A DNA stretch of 64,000 nt, taken from positions 1-64,000 of the forward strand of contig NZ_SSBI01000014.1 of NCBI RefSeq assembly GCF_004795015.1, given 5' to 3'. Position 1 is the stretch's first letter; the number at the start of each line of letters is the position of its first letter. Below, one piece after another: positions 8,795 through 16,874 of this stretch. Source of the DNA: Streptomyces sp. A1277. Its GTDB lineage: Bacteria; Actinomycetota; Actinomycetes; Streptomycetales; Streptomycetaceae. The translations under genes and the position numbers were made by a program. The notes beneath the pieces are model-generated. The model saw only the letters and a list, made by a program, of their open reading frames with translations. It did no database searches and was not told the DNA's origin.

Positions 8795-10283
8795 CCAGGA
8801 GACGGCGGGCCCGGCCCGCCCGAGCCGGCCGGGACCGGACGAACAGCAGCACGGAGGAACGACGATGGGCCCCCAGACGGACGCCCGCGAAGACCTCGGC
8901 TCCACGCCGGGGGGCGGGGCGGACGACGCTCCCGCGCCCACCGACGCTCCCGCGCCCACCGACGCTCCCGCGCCCACCGACGCTCCCGCGCATGCCCCTG
9001 TCCGGGCGCCCGCTGATGCCCCGGCGCACGCTCCGGCGCACGACCCGGCGCGCGCCCCCGAGGTGGCCCGCACCGCGCGCGAGGCCACCGCGGGCAACAC
9101 CACCGCGTGCGACGCCACCGCGGGCAACACCACCGCGTGCGAGGCCGCCGCGGGCAACACCACCGACAGCGGGCGGCGCGGGACCGCCGACCCTGTGAAG
9201 TCCCTGATGCACCGGCACCGCGAGCTGTGCGAGCGGGCCGTCGATCCACTGGAGATCGCCGCCGGCCTCGAAGCCCACGGAGTCACCGACCGCACCGCCG
9301 CCCGCTACCGGCACCGCGACGTGTTCTCGCTCGCCGAAGAACTCTTCGCTCGGGTCCCGGCGGTCCCGGCGGTCGCGGCGGTCCCGGCGGTCCCGGCGGT
9401 CGCGGCGGTCGCGGGGGAGCACGGAGAGGGCCCCGCTCCGGCGCGCGACATCGAGACGCGCGCCGCCTGGTCGCTGCGCGCCCTGCTGCCGGGGGCCGCC
9501 TGCCTCGCCACCTTCGTCGCGCTGCGGCTCACAGACGGGGTGCTCGGCGGCGACGCACGGCTCGCCATCGGCTGCGGCGGCACGCTGCTCGCGCTCACCG
9601 GCCTCGTCCTCGCCCTGCGCACCGGCCCGCTCAGCGCCCCCGGCGGCTCCTCGGGCACCGCCGCCCTCTGCGCCTGCTGGCTCCTCGGCTACGTCCTGTA
9701 CGGCGACGCCCTGCTCCACCAGGTCCTCAGCGGCGGTCCCGAAGGCCCCTGGACGCTGACCCCGGCCCCCCTGCTCGGGCTCGCCGTCGCGATGGCCCCG
9801 GCCGCCTGGTGCGCCCACCTCTTCTCGCTGTACGCACACCGCAGACTCCACGGCAGCCGCGCCCTGGAGGAGTTCGCCGCCGGTGTGCGCCCCCTGCTCT
9901 TCGGCGTGGTCGCGCTCTTCCTCTGCGTCCTCGGCGTGCTGCTGTACCTGGCCCGGCTCGGGCTCGGCCCCGGCGGCGCCCCTCTCGGTGCCGCCGCCCT
10001 CGGGCTGCTGCTCCTGCTGGCCCGCCTGCTCACCGTCCACGGCTTCCCGGAACCGGCCGCCACCGGACTCGCCGCCGCCTGTGCCGTCGAGGCCGCGGCC
10101 CCCGCCCTGATCCTGGCCGGGCGACTGCCCGGACTCCACCCGCTCGCCCGCCCCGTCGACGCCCTCATCGAGGCGGCGGGCACCGGGGCCGTACCCGCGC
10201 TCGCCTGCGGTGCGGCCGCCCTCGGCCTGCTGACCACCGCCACCCTCGCCCTCTCCAGGGCGTCCGCCCACACCGCCGCCTGA
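8787..10283 (+). CDS. Polytopic membrane protein with repetitive N-terminus, 498 aa
   Basis: The first 130 or so residues are low complexity (tandem A-P-T-D-A-P and A-G-N-T-T-A repeats). A short soluble segment follows, with D-P-L-E-I-A-A-G-L-E-A-H-G-V-T-D-R-T-A-A and R-H-R-D-V-F-S-L-A-E-E-L-F-A-R-V, then V-P-A repeats. From about residue 225 to the end there are roughly ten hydrophobic helices. By context it could be the membrane or translocation partner of the preceding glycosyltransferase, as PelG is for PelF, but I see no sequence proof of that. The ATG at 8787 overlaps the glycosyltransferase stop and has GGGGGAGAG upstream. Confidence 0.8.
   Translation: MRDQETAGPARPSRPGPDEQQHGGTTMGPQTDAREDLGSTPGGGADDAPAPTDAPAPTDAPAPTDAPAHAPVRAPADAPAHAPAHDPARAPEVARTAREATAGNTTACDATAGNTTACEAAAGNTTDSGRRGTADPVKSLMHRHRELCERAVDPLEIAAGLEAHGVTDRTAARYRHRDVFSLAEELFARVPAVPAVAAVPAVPAVAAVAGEHGEGPAPARDIETRAAWSLRALLPGAACLATFVALRLTDGVLGGDARLAIGCGGTLLALTGLVLALRTGPLSAPGGSSGTAALCACWLLGYVLYGDALLHQVLSGGPEGPWTLTPAPLLGLAVAMAPAAWCAHLFSLYAHRRLHGSRALEEFAAGVRPLLFGVVALFLCVLGVLLYLARLGLGPGGAPLGAAALGLLLLLARLLTVHGFPEPAATGLAAACAVEAAAPALILAGRLPGLHPLARPVDALIEAAGTGAVPALACGAAALGLLTTATLALSRASAHTAA
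8925..8990 (+). repeat. 18-bp in-frame tandem repeat (A-P-T-D units)
   Basis: Three exact copies of GACGCTCCCGCGCCCACC and a partial fourth lie inside the membrane-protein gene. They encode D-A-P-A-P-T repeats. Perfect copies imply recent expansion and likely length variation between strains. Confidence 0.85.
9081..9170 (+). repeat. 30-bp in-frame tandem repeat (A-G-N-T-T units)
   Basis: Three 30-base units with only a few substitutions encode E/D-A-T/A-A-G-N-T-T-A-C type repeats in the N-terminal disordered part of the membrane protein. Confidence 0.85.
9353..9413 (+). repeat. 9-bp tandem repeat (V-P/A-A units)
   Basis: About seven units of GCGGTCCCG or GCGGTCGCG encode a Val-Pro-Ala/Val-Ala-Ala run just before the first transmembrane helices of the membrane protein. 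Confidence 0.8.
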
Positions 10284-10366
10284 GGCGGCCCCAGCACTCC
10301 CCGCGGAGCCGACGCCGCGGGTCGTCACCATCCGTTCCGCACCACTGCCCCAAGGAGACACCGGAC

Positions 10367-10426
10367 ATGACCCCCCAATCCCCCGCACCGGCAGCCCGCC
10401 GTCGGCCCCGAGGCGGTGCGCGATGA
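10367..10426 (+). CDS. 19-codon micro-ORF coupled to the epimerase gene
   Basis: ATG at 10367 follows a strong AAGGAG at ideal spacing. It opens a 19-codon basic, Pro/Ala/Arg-rich reading frame that ends in TGA overlapping the ATG of the epimerase gene (ATGA). The epimerase ATG has no good ribosome site of its own, so I infer that ribosomes load here and restart at the overlap. The peptide itself may have no function. Confidence 0.45.
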   Translation: MTPQSPAPAARRRPRGGAR

Positions 10427-11388
10427 GGGTGCTGCTGCTCGGAGCCAACGGATTCATCGGCCGGTTCGTGGCCGACCGGCTGCTCGCCGACCCCGCCGTC
10501 CACCTCACGGCTCTCGGGCGCGGCGACGACGCCGACGTCCGCTTCGACCTCGCCGGCGGCAGCCCCGGAGCGCTCACCCGCTTCCTGGACGCCGTCCACC
10601 CCGGGGTCGTCGTCAACTGCGCCGGCGCCACCCGGGGCGGGGCGCGCGACCTCACCCGGCACAACACCGTCGCCGTCGCCACCGTCTGCGAGGCGATGCG
10701 GCGCAGCGGCTGCACCGCCCGCCTGGTCCAGGTCGGCTGCGCCTCGGAGTACGGGCCCTCGCAGCCCGGCTCGTCCACCGCCGAGGACGCCATCCCGCGC
10801 CCCGGCGGCCCGTACGGCGTCAGCAAGCTCGCCGCCACCGAACTCGTCCTCGGCTCCGGGCTCGACGCGGTCGTGCTCCGGGTCTTCTCACCGGTCGGCC
10901 CCGGCACCCCGGCCGGTTCCCCGCTCGGCCGGCTCGCCGAGGCCATGCGGCGCACCATGCAGTCCGGGGACAACGAGCTCAAGCTCAGCGGCCTCGGCGT
11001 GCAGCGCGACTTCGTGGACGTACGCGACGTGGCGCGGGCCGTGCACGCCGCCTCGCTCTCCGCCGCGCAGGGCGTCGTCAACATCGGCACCGGCCGGGCC
11101 GTCCGGCTCCGCGACGCGGCGGCCGTCCTCGCCAAGGTCGCCGGATACGCCGGCGCGCTCCACGAGCTGGACACGCCCCCCGCCCGCCTCCCCATCGGCG
11201 CCCCCCGCACCTCCGCCGAATCGGTCATCGAACACCTCTCGGCCACCCCGTCCCCGTACCCGGACGGCTGCGGCGCCTGGCAGCAGGCCGACGTCCGCAC
11301 CGCACGGGACCGGCTCGGCTGGCGCCCCCGGATCAATCTGGAGGAGTCCCTGGCCGACATCTGGATGGAGGCGGCGTGCCGTATCTGA
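10423..11388 (+). CDS. NAD-dependent epimerase/dehydratase, 321 aa
   Basis: This is an extended short-chain dehydrogenase that modifies nucleotide sugars. The Rossmann glycine motif G-A-N-G-F-I-G sits at residues 7-13 and the catalytic Y-G-V-S-K at 131-135, preceded by a C-A-S-E-Y-G strand. A late R-D-F-V-D-V-R-D-V motif is typical of NDP-sugar epimerases and dehydratases. The exact reaction cannot be read. A UDP-sugar 4-epimerase would fit an amino-sugar polymer locus. It lies between the micro-ORF (4-base overlap) and the spherulin-like gene (13-base overlap), so it belongs to a single transcript. Confidence 0.88.
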   Translation: MRVLLLGANGFIGRFVADRLLADPAVHLTALGRGDDADVRFDLAGGSPGALTRFLDAVHPGVVVNCAGATRGGARDLTRHNTVAVATVCEAMRRSGCTARLVQVGCASEYGPSQPGSSTAEDAIPRPGGPYGVSKLAATELVLGSGLDAVVLRVFSPVGPGTPAGSPLGRLAEAMRRTMQSGDNELKLSGLGVQRDFVDVRDVARAVHAASLSAAQGVVNIGTGRAVRLRDAAAVLAKVAGYAGALHELDTPPARLPIGAPRTSAESVIEHLSATPSPYPDGCGAWQQADVRTARDRLGWRPRINLEESLADIWMEAACRI

Positions 11389-12227
11389 CCAGCACCGGCA
11401 CCGCCCGGCGCGGCAGCGGCGCCGAACAGCTCGGATTCGGCGTCCCCGGCTACGCGCACCCGCTGCTCGCACCGGCCGAGTGGGCCGAGCTCGCGCGCCC
11501 GGGCACCCCGCTGCACTGGGCCGTCCTCAACATCGACAACGGCCCCGGCAGCCGGCCCGACCCGCACTGCCTGGAGGCCGCGGGCCGGCTCCGCAACGCC
11601 CGCGCCCGCGCGCTGCACGGCGGGCAGCCGCTCGACACCGTGCGGGCGGCGGGCGGCCGGCTGCTCGGGCAGCTCGACCTCGCGCACGGCCGGCGGCCCT
11701 TCGCGGAGCTGCTGGCAGACGCCCGGTCCTTCCTGGAGTGGTACCGCGTGGACGGCTTCTACCTCGACCGCTGCCCGGCCGACCGCGCCGATCTGCCGGC
11801 CGTCCGCCGTCTCACCGGCACGCTGAGGGCCTTCCTCACGGACGCCGACGGGCCGCTCGTGCTGGGGCACGACACCCACCCGTACCCCGGCTACGCGGAG
11901 GTCGCCGACCAGCTCGTCACCTTCCGCGGCGCGTGGAGCGACTACCGCTGGTCGCAGGTGGCGGAGTGGACCGCGGCCTACCCGCCCGGCCGTTTCGCCC
12001 ACTTCGTCCACGGCGTCCCGCGCACCCACCTGGAGGAGGCCATGCGCATCGCCCGCTGGCAGGGCGCCGGGACGATCTTCTTCACCGACCGCGGCGGGCA
12101 GTCGGAATCCGGACGCAGCGGGCAGGCGGAATCCGGACGCGGTCGCGGACAAAGCGACCCATTCGCGGCACTGCCCAGGTACTGGGACGAAATCGTCTCG
12201 CGGATCGGACCTGGTATCTCGGAATGA
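11376..12227 (+). CDS. Spherulin-4-like (GH114/GH135-related) TIM-barrel protein, 283 aa
   Basis: The protein resembles the spherulation-specific family 4 proteins. It has F-G-V-P-G-Y-A-H-P near the start, a strand N-I-D-N-G-P-G, the strand D-G-F-Y-L-D-R at 126-132, and late strands with V-H-G-V and T-I-F-F-T-D. Relatives such as fungal Sph3 cleave alpha-1,4-galactosaminogalactan. In those the central strand ends in an Asp-Glu pair, while here it reads Asp-Arg, so activity is uncertain. No signal peptide is visible, so it appears cytoplasmic as annotated. The GTG at 11376 has GGAGG upstream and overlaps the epimerase stop. The last 45 residues hold short Ser-Gly-Arg repeats. Confidence 0.8.
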   Translation: MPYLTSTGTARRGSGAEQLGFGVPGYAHPLLAPAEWAELARPGTPLHWAVLNIDNGPGSRPDPHCLEAAGRLRNARARALHGGQPLDTVRAAGGRLLGQLDLAHGRRPFAELLADARSFLEWYRVDGFYLDRCPADRADLPAVRRLTGTLRAFLTDADGPLVLGHDTHPYPGYAEVADQLVTFRGAWSDYRWSQVAEWTAAYPPGRFAHFVHGVPRTHLEEAMRIARWQGAGTIFFTDRGGQSESGRSGQAESGRGRGQSDPFAALPRYWDEIVSRIGPGISE

Positions 12228-12312
12228 GAGGGGGCGTGGCAGTGTTACGGCAAGAACAACCGTACGTAGTCGAAGTACGTAGAAACCGACCACCTGCATT
12301 GTTGAGGTTCCT

Positions 12313-13491
12313 GTGTCGCTGCCACCCCTGGTCGAGCCAGCTGCTGAGCTCACCGTCGACGAGGTCCGCAGGTACTCCCGCCACCTGATCATCCCGGATG
12401 TCGGGATGGACGGGCAGAAGCGGCTGAAGAACGCGAAAGTGCTCTGTGTCGGCGCCGGGGGCCTCGGCTCGCCGGCCCTGATGTACATGGCCGCCGCCGG
12501 TGTCGGCACGCTCGGCATCGTGGAGTTCGACGAGGTCGACGAGTCGAACCTGCAGCGCCAGGTCATCCACAGCCAGGGCGACATCGGCAAGTCCAAGGCG
12601 CTGTCGGCCAAGGAGACCGTGCAGGGGATCAACCCCCTGGTCAACGTGGTCCTTCACGAGGAACGGCTCGAAGCCGACAACGTGATGGACATCTTCTCCC
12701 AGTACGACCTGATCGTGGACGGCACGGACAACTTCGCCACCCGCTACCTGGTCAACGACGCCGCGGTCCTGCTGAACAAGCCCTACATCTGGGGTTCGAT
12801 CTACCGCTTCGACGGCCAGGCGTCCGTGTTCTGGTCCGAGCACGGCCCCTGCTACCGCTGCCTCTACCCGGAGCCGCCCCCGCCGGGCATGGTTCCGTCC
12901 TGCGCCGAGGGCGGCGTCCTCGGTGTGCTCTGCGCCTCCATCGGCTCCATCCAGGTCAACGAGGCCATCAAGCTGCTCGCCGGCATCGGCGACCCGCTGG
13001 TCGGCCGGCTGATGATCTACGACGCGCTGGAGATGCAGTACCGCCAGGTCAAGGTCCGCAAGGACCCCGACTGCGCGGTCTGCGGCGAGAACCCCACCGT
13101 CACCGAGCTCATCGACTACGAGGCGTTCTGCGGGGTCGTGTCCGAGGAGGCCCAGGAGGCGGCGGCCGGTTCCACGATCACTCCGAAGCAGCTCAAGGAG
13201 TGGATCGACGCCGACGAGAAGATCGAGATCATCGACGTCCGCGAGCCGAACGAGTACGAGATCGTCGCGATCCCGGGCTCCCGCCTGATCCCGAAGAACG
13301 AGTTCCTGATGGGCAACGCCCTCCAGGACCTCCCCCAGGACCGCCGCATCGTCCTGAACTGCAAGACGGGTGTCCGCAGTGCGGAAGTCCTCGCGGTCCT
13401 CAAGTCGGCGGGCTTCGCCGACGCGGTCCACGTGGGCGGCGGCGTGATCGGCTGGGTCAACCAGATCGAGCCCGAGAAGCCGGTGTACTAG
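12313..13491 (+). CDS. moeZ: Adenylyltransferase/sulfurtransferase MoeZ, 392 aa
   Basis: A ThiF/MoeB-type domain activates the C-terminal glycine of ubiquitin-like sulfur carriers by adenylation, and a rhodanese domain then delivers sulfur. The ThiF part (residues about 20-270) has the G-A-G-G-L-G-S-P nucleotide loop, the arginine-bearing S-N-L-Q-R-Q segment and paired zinc cysteines in C-Y-R-C and C-A-V-C. The rhodanese part (about 290-392) has the active-site loop C-K-T-G-V-R. This fusion serves molybdopterin, thio-cofactor and cysteine sulfur transfer in actinobacteria. The GTG start at 12313 gives the usual family length. A strong terminator follows. MoaE lies about 34 kb away in this window. 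Confidence 0.95.
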   Translation: MSLPPLVEPAAELTVDEVRRYSRHLIIPDVGMDGQKRLKNAKVLCVGAGGLGSPALMYMAAAGVGTLGIVEFDEVDESNLQRQVIHSQGDIGKSKALSAKETVQGINPLVNVVLHEERLEADNVMDIFSQYDLIVDGTDNFATRYLVNDAAVLLNKPYIWGSIYRFDGQASVFWSEHGPCYRCLYPEPPPPGMVPSCAEGGVLGVLCASIGSIQVNEAIKLLAGIGDPLVGRLMIYDALEMQYRQVKVRKDPDCAVCGENPTVTELIDYEAFCGVVSEEAQEAAAGSTITPKQLKEWIDADEKIEIIDVREPNEYEIVAIPGSRLIPKNEFLMGNALQDLPQDRRIVLNCKTGVRSAEVLAVLKSAGFADAVHVGGGVIGWVNQIEPEKPVY

Positions 13492-13497
13492 AACGTC

Positions 13498-13537
13498 CCG
13501 AAGGGGCCGGTCCGCGTCCGCGGGCCGGCCCCTTCGG
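13498..13537. terminator. Bidirectional terminator between moeZ and peptidase gene
   Basis: A 13-base perfect outer stem (CCGAAGGGGCCGG with its complement) with further G-C pairs inside lies between two convergent genes, seven bases beyond the moeZ stop. It can serve both strands. Confidence 0.8.
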
Positions 13538-13551
13538 CGTGTGCGGAGCCG

Positions 13552-15132
13552 CTACGAACAGGTCGTGCCGTCCGCCGGGACCTTCCCGTCCAGGAAGTAC
13601 GCGTCTACGGTCGAGGTCACGCAGCTGTTGCCGCCGTAGGCACCGTGCCCCTCGCCCTTGTTGGAGAGCAGGACACCGACGCCCCTGCCCAGCTCGTCCG
13701 CCATCTTGCGCGCCCCCTCGTACGGCGTCGCCGGGTCGCCCGTCGTCCCCACGACCAGGATCGGACCGGCGCCCGGGGCGCTCGCCTCGGGCGTGTCGTG
13801 CTCGCCCTTCACCGGCCAGCCGGCGCACCAGCCCGCCGTGTCCCAGGCCAGGAACGGACCGAAGACCGGGGACAGCTTCTCGAACTCGGGCAGCAGCGCC
13901 TTCGCCTCGGCCGCCGTGGGCCTGGCCCTGCCGTCCGCGCAGGAGATGGCCCGCTGGGAGTGGGTCTCGGTGTCGTAGTGCCCGTTCTCGTCCCGGCCGT
14001 TGTACGAGTCGGCGAGCTGGAGCAGCGTGGCGCCGCTCCCGTTCTCGGCCTCGTCCAGGGCCCGGGTGAGGACCGGCCAGCTGTCCTTGGAGTACAGGGG
14101 GAGCACGATGCCGGTGACCGCCAGCGACTCGTTCAGCTCGCGGTCGGTGCCCGTGGGCAGCGGCTCGGCATCGATCCGCTTCAACAGGGCGGCGATGCGC
14201 CGGGTGCCCGCCTTCGGGTCCTGGCCGCGGTCCTTGAAGTAGTTCTCCAGCGCCCGCTGGAAGCCGGTCGCCTGGTTGCGGGCGTGCCCGGTGCTGTCCG
14301 CGGTCGGGTCGACGACCGCGTCGAAGACCGTACGCCCCACGTTCTTCGGGAAGAGGTGGGCGTACGTACCGCCCAGCTCGGTGCCGTACGACATTCCGAA
14401 GTAGGTCAGCTTCCGGTCGCCGAGCACCTCGCGGATCAGGTCCATGTCGCGGGCGGCGTTCGTCGTGCCGACGTACGGGAGGACCTTGCCCGAAAGGCGT
14501 GCGCAGCCGGCCCCGAAGTCGGCGCCGTCCTTCATGAACTGCGCCTGCTCGGCCGCCGTGTCCGGGGTCATGTCGACGTCCCGGTAGGCGTCCTCCTGCT
14601 CCTTGTCGCCCCGGCACCGCACCCCGGCGCTCCCCGCGACCCCGCGCGGGTCGAAGCCCACCAGGTCGTAACGGGTGTTGAGGGTGGTGTACGAACCGGC
14701 GGCGCGCGGCAGTATCGATACGCCCGAGCCGCCGGGCCCGCCGAAGTTGAACAGCATGGAGCCCAGGCGCCGGCCCTTGTCGCGGGCCTCCTTGCGGATC
14801 AGGGCGATGCCGATCGTGTCGCCCTCGGGCTTCGCGTAGTCCAGCGGCACCTCCACCTTCGCGCAGCGCCACTGTGCCCCCGGCGCGCTGCCGCCCTCGG
14901 GGGCCTTGCAGCGGGCCCAGTCCGGTTGCTGCGAGGTGAGGGAGGCGGGGAGCGCCGGCAGCCCGCCCGCGTCAGGGGAGGAAGCGGCGGACGGCGAGGC
15001 GGCCGATGAGGCCGTGCCACCGTCCGCCCGCTTGCCCGGCTTGTCGTCCGAACCGTCCTCGCAGCCCGCGAGCACCCCCGTCAGGAGCAGTGCGGCGGCT
15101 GCGAGCGCCCCGGCCCGTGCGTGTGCGACCAC
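13552..15132 (-). CDS. Secreted S33 (TAP-like) peptidase lipoprotein, 526 aa
   Basis: This is an exported serine aminopeptidase related to Streptomyces tripeptidyl aminopeptidase and SlpD/SlpE. A lipoprotein signal peptide ends in L-A-G-C with Cys24 as the lipidated residue, followed by a Ser/Ala/Pro linker. The oxyanion loop is GGPGGSG (131-137), the nucleophile elbow is G-M-S-Y-G (Ser248), and the catalytic His is probably in G-E-G-H-G-A-Y near the C-terminus. The GTG at 15132 was chosen because it starts the signal peptide and has GAGG upstream; longer in-frame extensions lack a signal. It lies directly downstream of a close paralogue on the same strand. Confidence 0.88.
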   Translation of the reverse strand: MVAHARAGALAAAALLLTGVLAGCEDGSDDKPGKRADGGTASSAASPSAASSPDAGGLPALPASLTSQQPDWARCKAPEGGSAPGAQWRCAKVEVPLDYAKPEGDTIGIALIRKEARDKGRRLGSMLFNFGGPGGSGVSILPRAAGSYTTLNTRYDLVGFDPRGVAGSAGVRCRGDKEQEDAYRDVDMTPDTAAEQAQFMKDGADFGAGCARLSGKVLPYVGTTNAARDMDLIREVLGDRKLTYFGMSYGTELGGTYAHLFPKNVGRTVFDAVVDPTADSTGHARNQATGFQRALENYFKDRGQDPKAGTRRIAALLKRIDAEPLPTGTDRELNESLAVTGIVLPLYSKDSWPVLTRALDEAENGSGATLLQLADSYNGRDENGHYDTETHSQRAISCADGRARPTAAEAKALLPEFEKLSPVFGPFLAWDTAGWCAGWPVKGEHDTPEASAPGAGPILVVGTTGDPATPYEGARKMADELGRGVGVLLSNKGEGHGAYGGNSCVTSTVDAYFLDGKVPADGTTCS

Positions 15133-15202
15133 GTGTGCGTACCTCCCCGTCGAGCCCTGCCCGTACGGCAGTTCGCCCATGGTAGGCGCGCACGCCGGGC
15201 GC

Positions 15203-16804
15203 CTACCCGCAGACCGTTCCGGCGGCCGGGACCTTGCCGTCCAGCAGGTAGCCGCCCACCGCCTTCTGCACGCAGGCATCGCCGCTGTTGTACGCGCCGT
15301 GCCCCTGGCCCTTGTACGTCATCTCCACGCCGACGCCCTTGCCCAGCTCCTCGGCCATCGCCTTGGCGCCCGCGTACGGCGTCGCCGGGTCACCGGTGTT
15401 GCCGATGACCAGCACGGGGGCGGAGCCGGGGGCGCTGACGTCCGGGGTCTTCCAGGTGCCCTTCACCGGCCAGTCGGTGCAGCCCATCAGGCCCCAGCCC
15501 AGGTAGTCACCGAAGACCGGCGAGGCATCCCGGAAGGCGGGGAGCTTCGCCTTCGTCTGCTCCAGCGTGAACCGTTCGCGGGAGTCGGCGCAGCTGATCG
15601 CGGTGTAGGCGGCGGCCGAATTGTCGTACCGCCCGTCCTCCGAGCGGCCGTTGAGGGAGTCGGCGAGGGCCAGGAGCAGCGAGCCGTTCCCGCCGTCGGC
15701 CTCGTCCACGCCCTGTTCGAGCAGCGGCCAGGTCTCCTTGGAGTAGAGGGCCGCCGCGATGCCGGTGGTGGCCTGGGTCTGCGTGAGCTTGCGGGGGCCG
15801 ATGCCCTTGACGGGCTTCTTCTCCAGCCGGTCCAGCAGGTCGACGATGCCCTGCTCGATCTCCTTCTGGTCGGAGCCGGGCAGCTTGCAGGCGTCGCCCC
15901 GGTCCGCGCAGTCCTTCGCGAAGTTGTCCAGGGCGAGCTGGAAGCCCTTGGCCTGGCCGAGCGAGGACTGCTCGGCGTCCTCGGTGGGGTCGACCACCGC
16001 GTCCAGCACGGACCGGCCGACGTTCTTGGGGAACAGGTGCGCGTAGACGCCGCCCAGCTCGGTGCCGTACGAGATGCCGAAGTAGTAGAGGCGGTCGTCG
16101 CCGAGGACCTGGCGCATCAGGTCCATGTCGCGGGCGGCGTTGGTGGTGCCGACGAACGGCAACTGCTCGCCGGACCTCTTCTCGCAGGCGGCGGCGTACT
16201 CCTTGGTGTCCTTGACGAACGCCTTCTCCTCCGTCGCGTCGTCCGGCGTGCCGTCCTCCTGGTAGCGCGCGTCCAATTGCTTGTCGGTCTCGCACTCGAC
16301 CCCGTCGCTGTTCCCCACCCCGCGCGGGTCGAAGCTCACCAGGTCGTAGCGGGCGCGCAGCTTGTCGTACTGCGTGCCGAAGGCGGGCAGGGTGGCGACG
16401 CCGGAGCCGCCGGGGCCGCCGAAGTTGAAGATGAGCGAGCCGATCCGCTTCTTCCGGTCGATCGCCTCGGCGCGGATGAGGGCCAGTTCGATGGTGTCGC
16501 CGTCGGGCTTCGCGTAGTCGAGGGGGGCCTTCATCGAGGCGCACTCCCAGGTGGCCCCGCCGGGCAGCGGGGAGGGCGCTTTTCCGCCGCCCTGTGCCTG
16601 GGAAGGGGCGGGGCACTTCTTCCACGTCAGCTTCTGGGAGGCGAGGCCGGACGGACTGCCGGTGGCGGCGTTCGCCGCACGCGGTGGGCTGGTCGAGCGG
16701 TCGGTCGCGTCCTTGTCACCGCCGTCCGCACAGCCGGCGAGGGGGAGCAGCACGGTCACGGTGGCGGCGAGGGCCGCGGCGCGCAGGGCAGGGGAGGTCC
16801 TCAT
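15203..16804 (-). CDS. Secreted S33 (TAP-like) peptidase lipoprotein, 533 aa
   Basis: This is a paralogue of the adjacent 13552-15132 gene with the same architecture: lipoprotein signal peptide with L-A-G-C (Cys25), oxyanion loop GGPGGSG, nucleophile elbow G-I-S-Y-G, and C-terminal G-Q-G-H-G-A-Y followed by a conserved disulphide-like Cys pair. It is expected to trim N-terminal di- or tripeptides from secreted proteins or peptides at the cell surface. It starts with ATG at 16804. The 70-base gap between the two genes suggests cotranscription after tandem duplication. Confidence 0.9.
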   Translation of the reverse strand: MRTSPALRAAALAATVTVLLPLAGCADGGDKDATDRSTSPPRAANAATGSPSGLASQKLTWKKCPAPSQAQGGGKAPSPLPGGATWECASMKAPLDYAKPDGDTIELALIRAEAIDRKKRIGSLIFNFGGPGGSGVATLPAFGTQYDKLRARYDLVSFDPRGVGNSDGVECETDKQLDARYQEDGTPDDATEEKAFVKDTKEYAAACEKRSGEQLPFVGTTNAARDMDLMRQVLGDDRLYYFGISYGTELGGVYAHLFPKNVGRSVLDAVVDPTEDAEQSSLGQAKGFQLALDNFAKDCADRGDACKLPGSDQKEIEQGIVDLLDRLEKKPVKGIGPRKLTQTQATTGIAAALYSKETWPLLEQGVDEADGGNGSLLLALADSLNGRSEDGRYDNSAAAYTAISCADSRERFTLEQTKAKLPAFRDASPVFGDYLGWGLMGCTDWPVKGTWKTPDVSAPGSAPVLVIGNTGDPATPYAGAKAMAEELGKGVGVEMTYKGQGHGAYNSGDACVQKAVGGYLLDGKVPAAGTVCG

Positions 16805-16874
16805 CGGTCCATGCTGCGGCGGCGCCGGGGCGGGTGCACGGGGTGCCGGTCCAAGCGGGTGGCCGGTGCGCCGT

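Noticed and set aside
8925..9170. Tandem repeats as a CRISPR array
   Set aside because: The repeats are directly adjacent, in frame with a gene and have no unique spacers or cas genes nearby.
8562..12644. Minus-strand open frame of over 1300 codons across the polysaccharide cluster
   Set aside because: It crosses several plus-strand genes with overlapping starts and stops and recognised domains. Its own translation is repetitive and domainless.
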